From NCBI GenBank assembly GCA_033239525.1, contig BSYO01000003.1, forward strand, positions 26,219,540 to 26,283,539: 64,000 nt of DNA, read 5' to 3'. Source of the stretch: Nepenthes gracilis. Taxonomy: Eukaryota; Streptophyta; Magnoliopsida; Caryophyllales; Nepenthaceae. The notes beneath the pieces were generated by a model. It did no database searches and was not told the DNA's origin. It worked only from the letters and a program-made list of their open reading frames with translations. The first letter of the stretch is position 1. Each line of letters opens with the position of its first letter. Made by a program: the position numbers and the translations under genes. This document shows, in pieces, positions 61,976 to 64,000 of this stretch.

Positions 61976-63475
61976 TGTAATATTTCGGATCCTATTTGAA
62001 TTATTTTAACATTAATTATGATTTTGAGTATTTCGGAGGTAGAGAAATAAATTAAAATATTGTAAAAATTTGAGAAATGATAGAAAGTGCGGAGTAGTGC
62101 CCGAGGTGCACTCGAGTGTGCTCGTGTTATCGATCGAGTATTGATCAAATTTAATAATAAAAGAAAATAATATATATATATATATATATAAGAGAAAGAA
62201 AGAGAAGAAAAAAGAAGAAAAAGAAGGAAAAAAGGGGGAATCGGGGAGAGAGAGGGAGCAAGAGGAGAGAGAGAATGAGAGGGGTTCGGCGCTCAAAGGG
62301 AAGGAGGAGGAGAAGGAAGAGACGGCGGCAGCCTAGGTGGGTGACGGCAGCATAGGTGGACGGGCGGCAGTGGCTCGTGGGTGAGGCCGTGGTGATCGTG
62401 GGCTGAGGCGGTGGTGGCACGGTGCGAGGAGAGTGAAGCGATGCAGCAGGAATGTCTACATTAAGCTGATGGCCTAAACCGTAGCCGTGCCTTAAGCTAC
62501 TAGTTTAAATCGCAATCGATATAGTTGTGGTTACCAGACGATGGTAACCCTTCCTCAAGTTGGTATTATTAATATTTGGTTCTTCGATTTCATGCATACT
62601 TTATATTTCTGCATGTATTGCGTGGACTACTATTTGAGATACATGGTTTGGCCCACGGATTGGCGATAGAAATGTCTCGTAAGTACTAATAAGTTAAGCC
62701 CCATAACATATTTTATATTTATATATTTTGGTTCCTATATTTCCTTTGATTTCATCATATGCTGTATAGGATTTAGATCCAAACGATGGTTTGTATCCCA
62801 CACGGATATGATGACGGTCGCGATTATGTAATATGAGCTCGGATCATATAATATGATATCATCTATGATATTTAATCAGATCACTATTTATTATGATTAT
62901 ATCCCGGAGGAACTGTTCGATACGGACAACGATCTAGTATGAGACATCTCTTCAATTTTTAGGGATTTCACGGACATTATGTTTTGTTTCACATGATTGC
63001 TATGCGATATCCCTTCTTCTGATTTATGTGTGTTGTTTTATACGATGATAACACTTGTTGAGCTCTAAACTCATGTTTTCATATTTTATCCCTTCAAACT
63101 AGTGATATGGATATGCTTGCTGTAGTGCGAATGTGATCTGGTACGGATATCTCTATCGGTGAGTGGAGATATTTCGTTGGGTATGTTTCTGATCTTGAAG
63201 ATGTGTTATGATTATATTTTATGGTCGGATGATGTCCCTGATCTTTGTATGAAAAATATTGGAATTATATATTTTGATACCTCCCTTACGATATGTAGAT
63301 GCAGGTCATTTATTATGTTTGTTCAGATTTATATCTGAAAGATCTTATGCGAGTTTTATTATATTGGGTCCTCTATGTATATGGCTGTCACGCTCGGGTT
63401 GGATTTGTTTGGTTTATAGAATATTTTATTGATTTTATTTTTGACATACGTATATTATATTCTTGGGTCGTAACA
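61976..63475 (+). repeat. 5' LTR of a third retrotransposon, inserted in the Tat relic
   Basis: Begins TGTAATATTTCGGATCC and ends TTGGGTCGTAACA (1,500 bp, TG...CA). It is followed at once by AAAGGTGATATTAGAGAA, which resembles the initiator-Met-tRNA-type primer site TGGTATCAGAG. It contains an (AT) run at 62168-62191 and a purine-rich stretch (62190-62290). Left flank ATAAC is the presumed target duplication; the partner copy would be outside the window. Confidence 0.7.
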
Positions 63476-64000
63476 AAGGTGATATTAGAGAAAATGTCAT
63501 AATGATAAGTATTTTTGGGTCATCTTGGGTAAGAAATTCGAATATTTAGCGCAATAAATATAGCCAATAGTGAAGAATGAAAGTTTAGGTCGTAAATATT
63601 TGAATTTGACTTAAAAAGTTAATTAATTGGTTGTAATGTTTCGCACGATCGACATTTTGGGTGTTATGATCTAGCAGCCATATGAGAGTTTGGTTGCTTT
63701 GTGAATGTTGGTCAGTTAGGGACAAGATGCAACGCCCTTTGAATGATTAAAAGTGTGCTAATTTGGAAGATTTTTAAAATTTTTGATCTATTTAAAACTT
63801 AAATTGAGTTTTAGAAAGTGGAGGACGTGTTTGAGGTTTTTAATTATTCAGATGAAGTTCGATCTACTATCCTTAAGTTGGGGAGTTAGGTAAGCCGGCA
63901 GTGGGCTTCTCAATGTCGTATTCCACTTCTTGTGATGTTTTGTGGAGGCAATGTTTAGAATAATCACTCTGCGTTTGGCATTCAGGATAGTAAAGACGCT
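63476..64000 (+). mobile_element. Start of the internal region of the third retrotransposon
   Basis: Follows the LTR and primer-like site and continues past the right edge. No gag domain is visible yet. The stretch has several stops and may be untranslated leader or decayed. Confidence 0.4.

Noticed and set aside
62012..62420. Minus-strand frames rich in Phe, Leu and Ser
   Set aside because: Translations of a purine-rich and (AT) stretch within an LTR.

Overview
This is nuclear DNA of a flowering plant, most likely a eudicot. The genes are split by GT-AG introns, intergenic DNA is very AT-rich, the proteins match plant-only families, and much of the rest is LTR-retrotransposon and MITE debris. 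Nothing looks bacterial or organellar. The species cannot be named from the sequence.

Layout. (1) 357-25768, minus strand: a CLASP microtubule-associated gene. I could join 19 coding exons in frame (1,357 codons); only the last coding exon, about 85 residues, lies beyond the left edge. Its long introns hold a Tourist-like MITE (20688-21238, TSD TAA), a foldback element with ~140 bp terminal inverted repeats and a tandemly amplified arm (11905-12953), an unidentified dead gene-like segment (22187-23040) and several dispersed repeats. (2) 25769-29307: a CT-repeat leader for CLASP, an orphan promoter-like block (26740-27360) and AT-rich DNA. (3) 29308-36185: a decayed chromovirus (Ty3/gypsy) in minus orientation, with both LTRs, split by a 1.5 kb solo LTR (33137-34668). 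(4) 36186-44193: AT-rich DNA with a clean solo LTR (41760-42632, TSD AAATT). (5) 44194-45577, plus strand: an intact two-exon class IV chitinase. (6) 45578-49906: AT-rich DNA with locally duplicated segments. (7) 49907-55485, minus strand: a complete five-exon gene (990 residues) for a TRM/LONGIFOLIA-type protein with a VAKLMGL motif and a DUF4378-type C-terminus, preceded by a leader intron. (8) about 57560-61975, plus strand: a broken Tat-clade Ty3/gypsy element, cut inside its second RNase H by the 5' LTR (61976-63475) of another element that runs off the right edge.

How the genes relate. CLASP and the TRM-type protein both belong to the cortical-microtubule machinery. From memory, their Arabidopsis relatives are close neighbours on chromosome 2, so the pair looks like conserved microsynteny with retroelements and a chitinase between them. 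The chitinase is a secreted defence protein with no evident link to the other two. I found no convincing new biological system. The most unusual items are the foldback element with its amplified arm, the repeat families that recur in introns of both microtubule genes, and the nested retroelements with readable target duplications.
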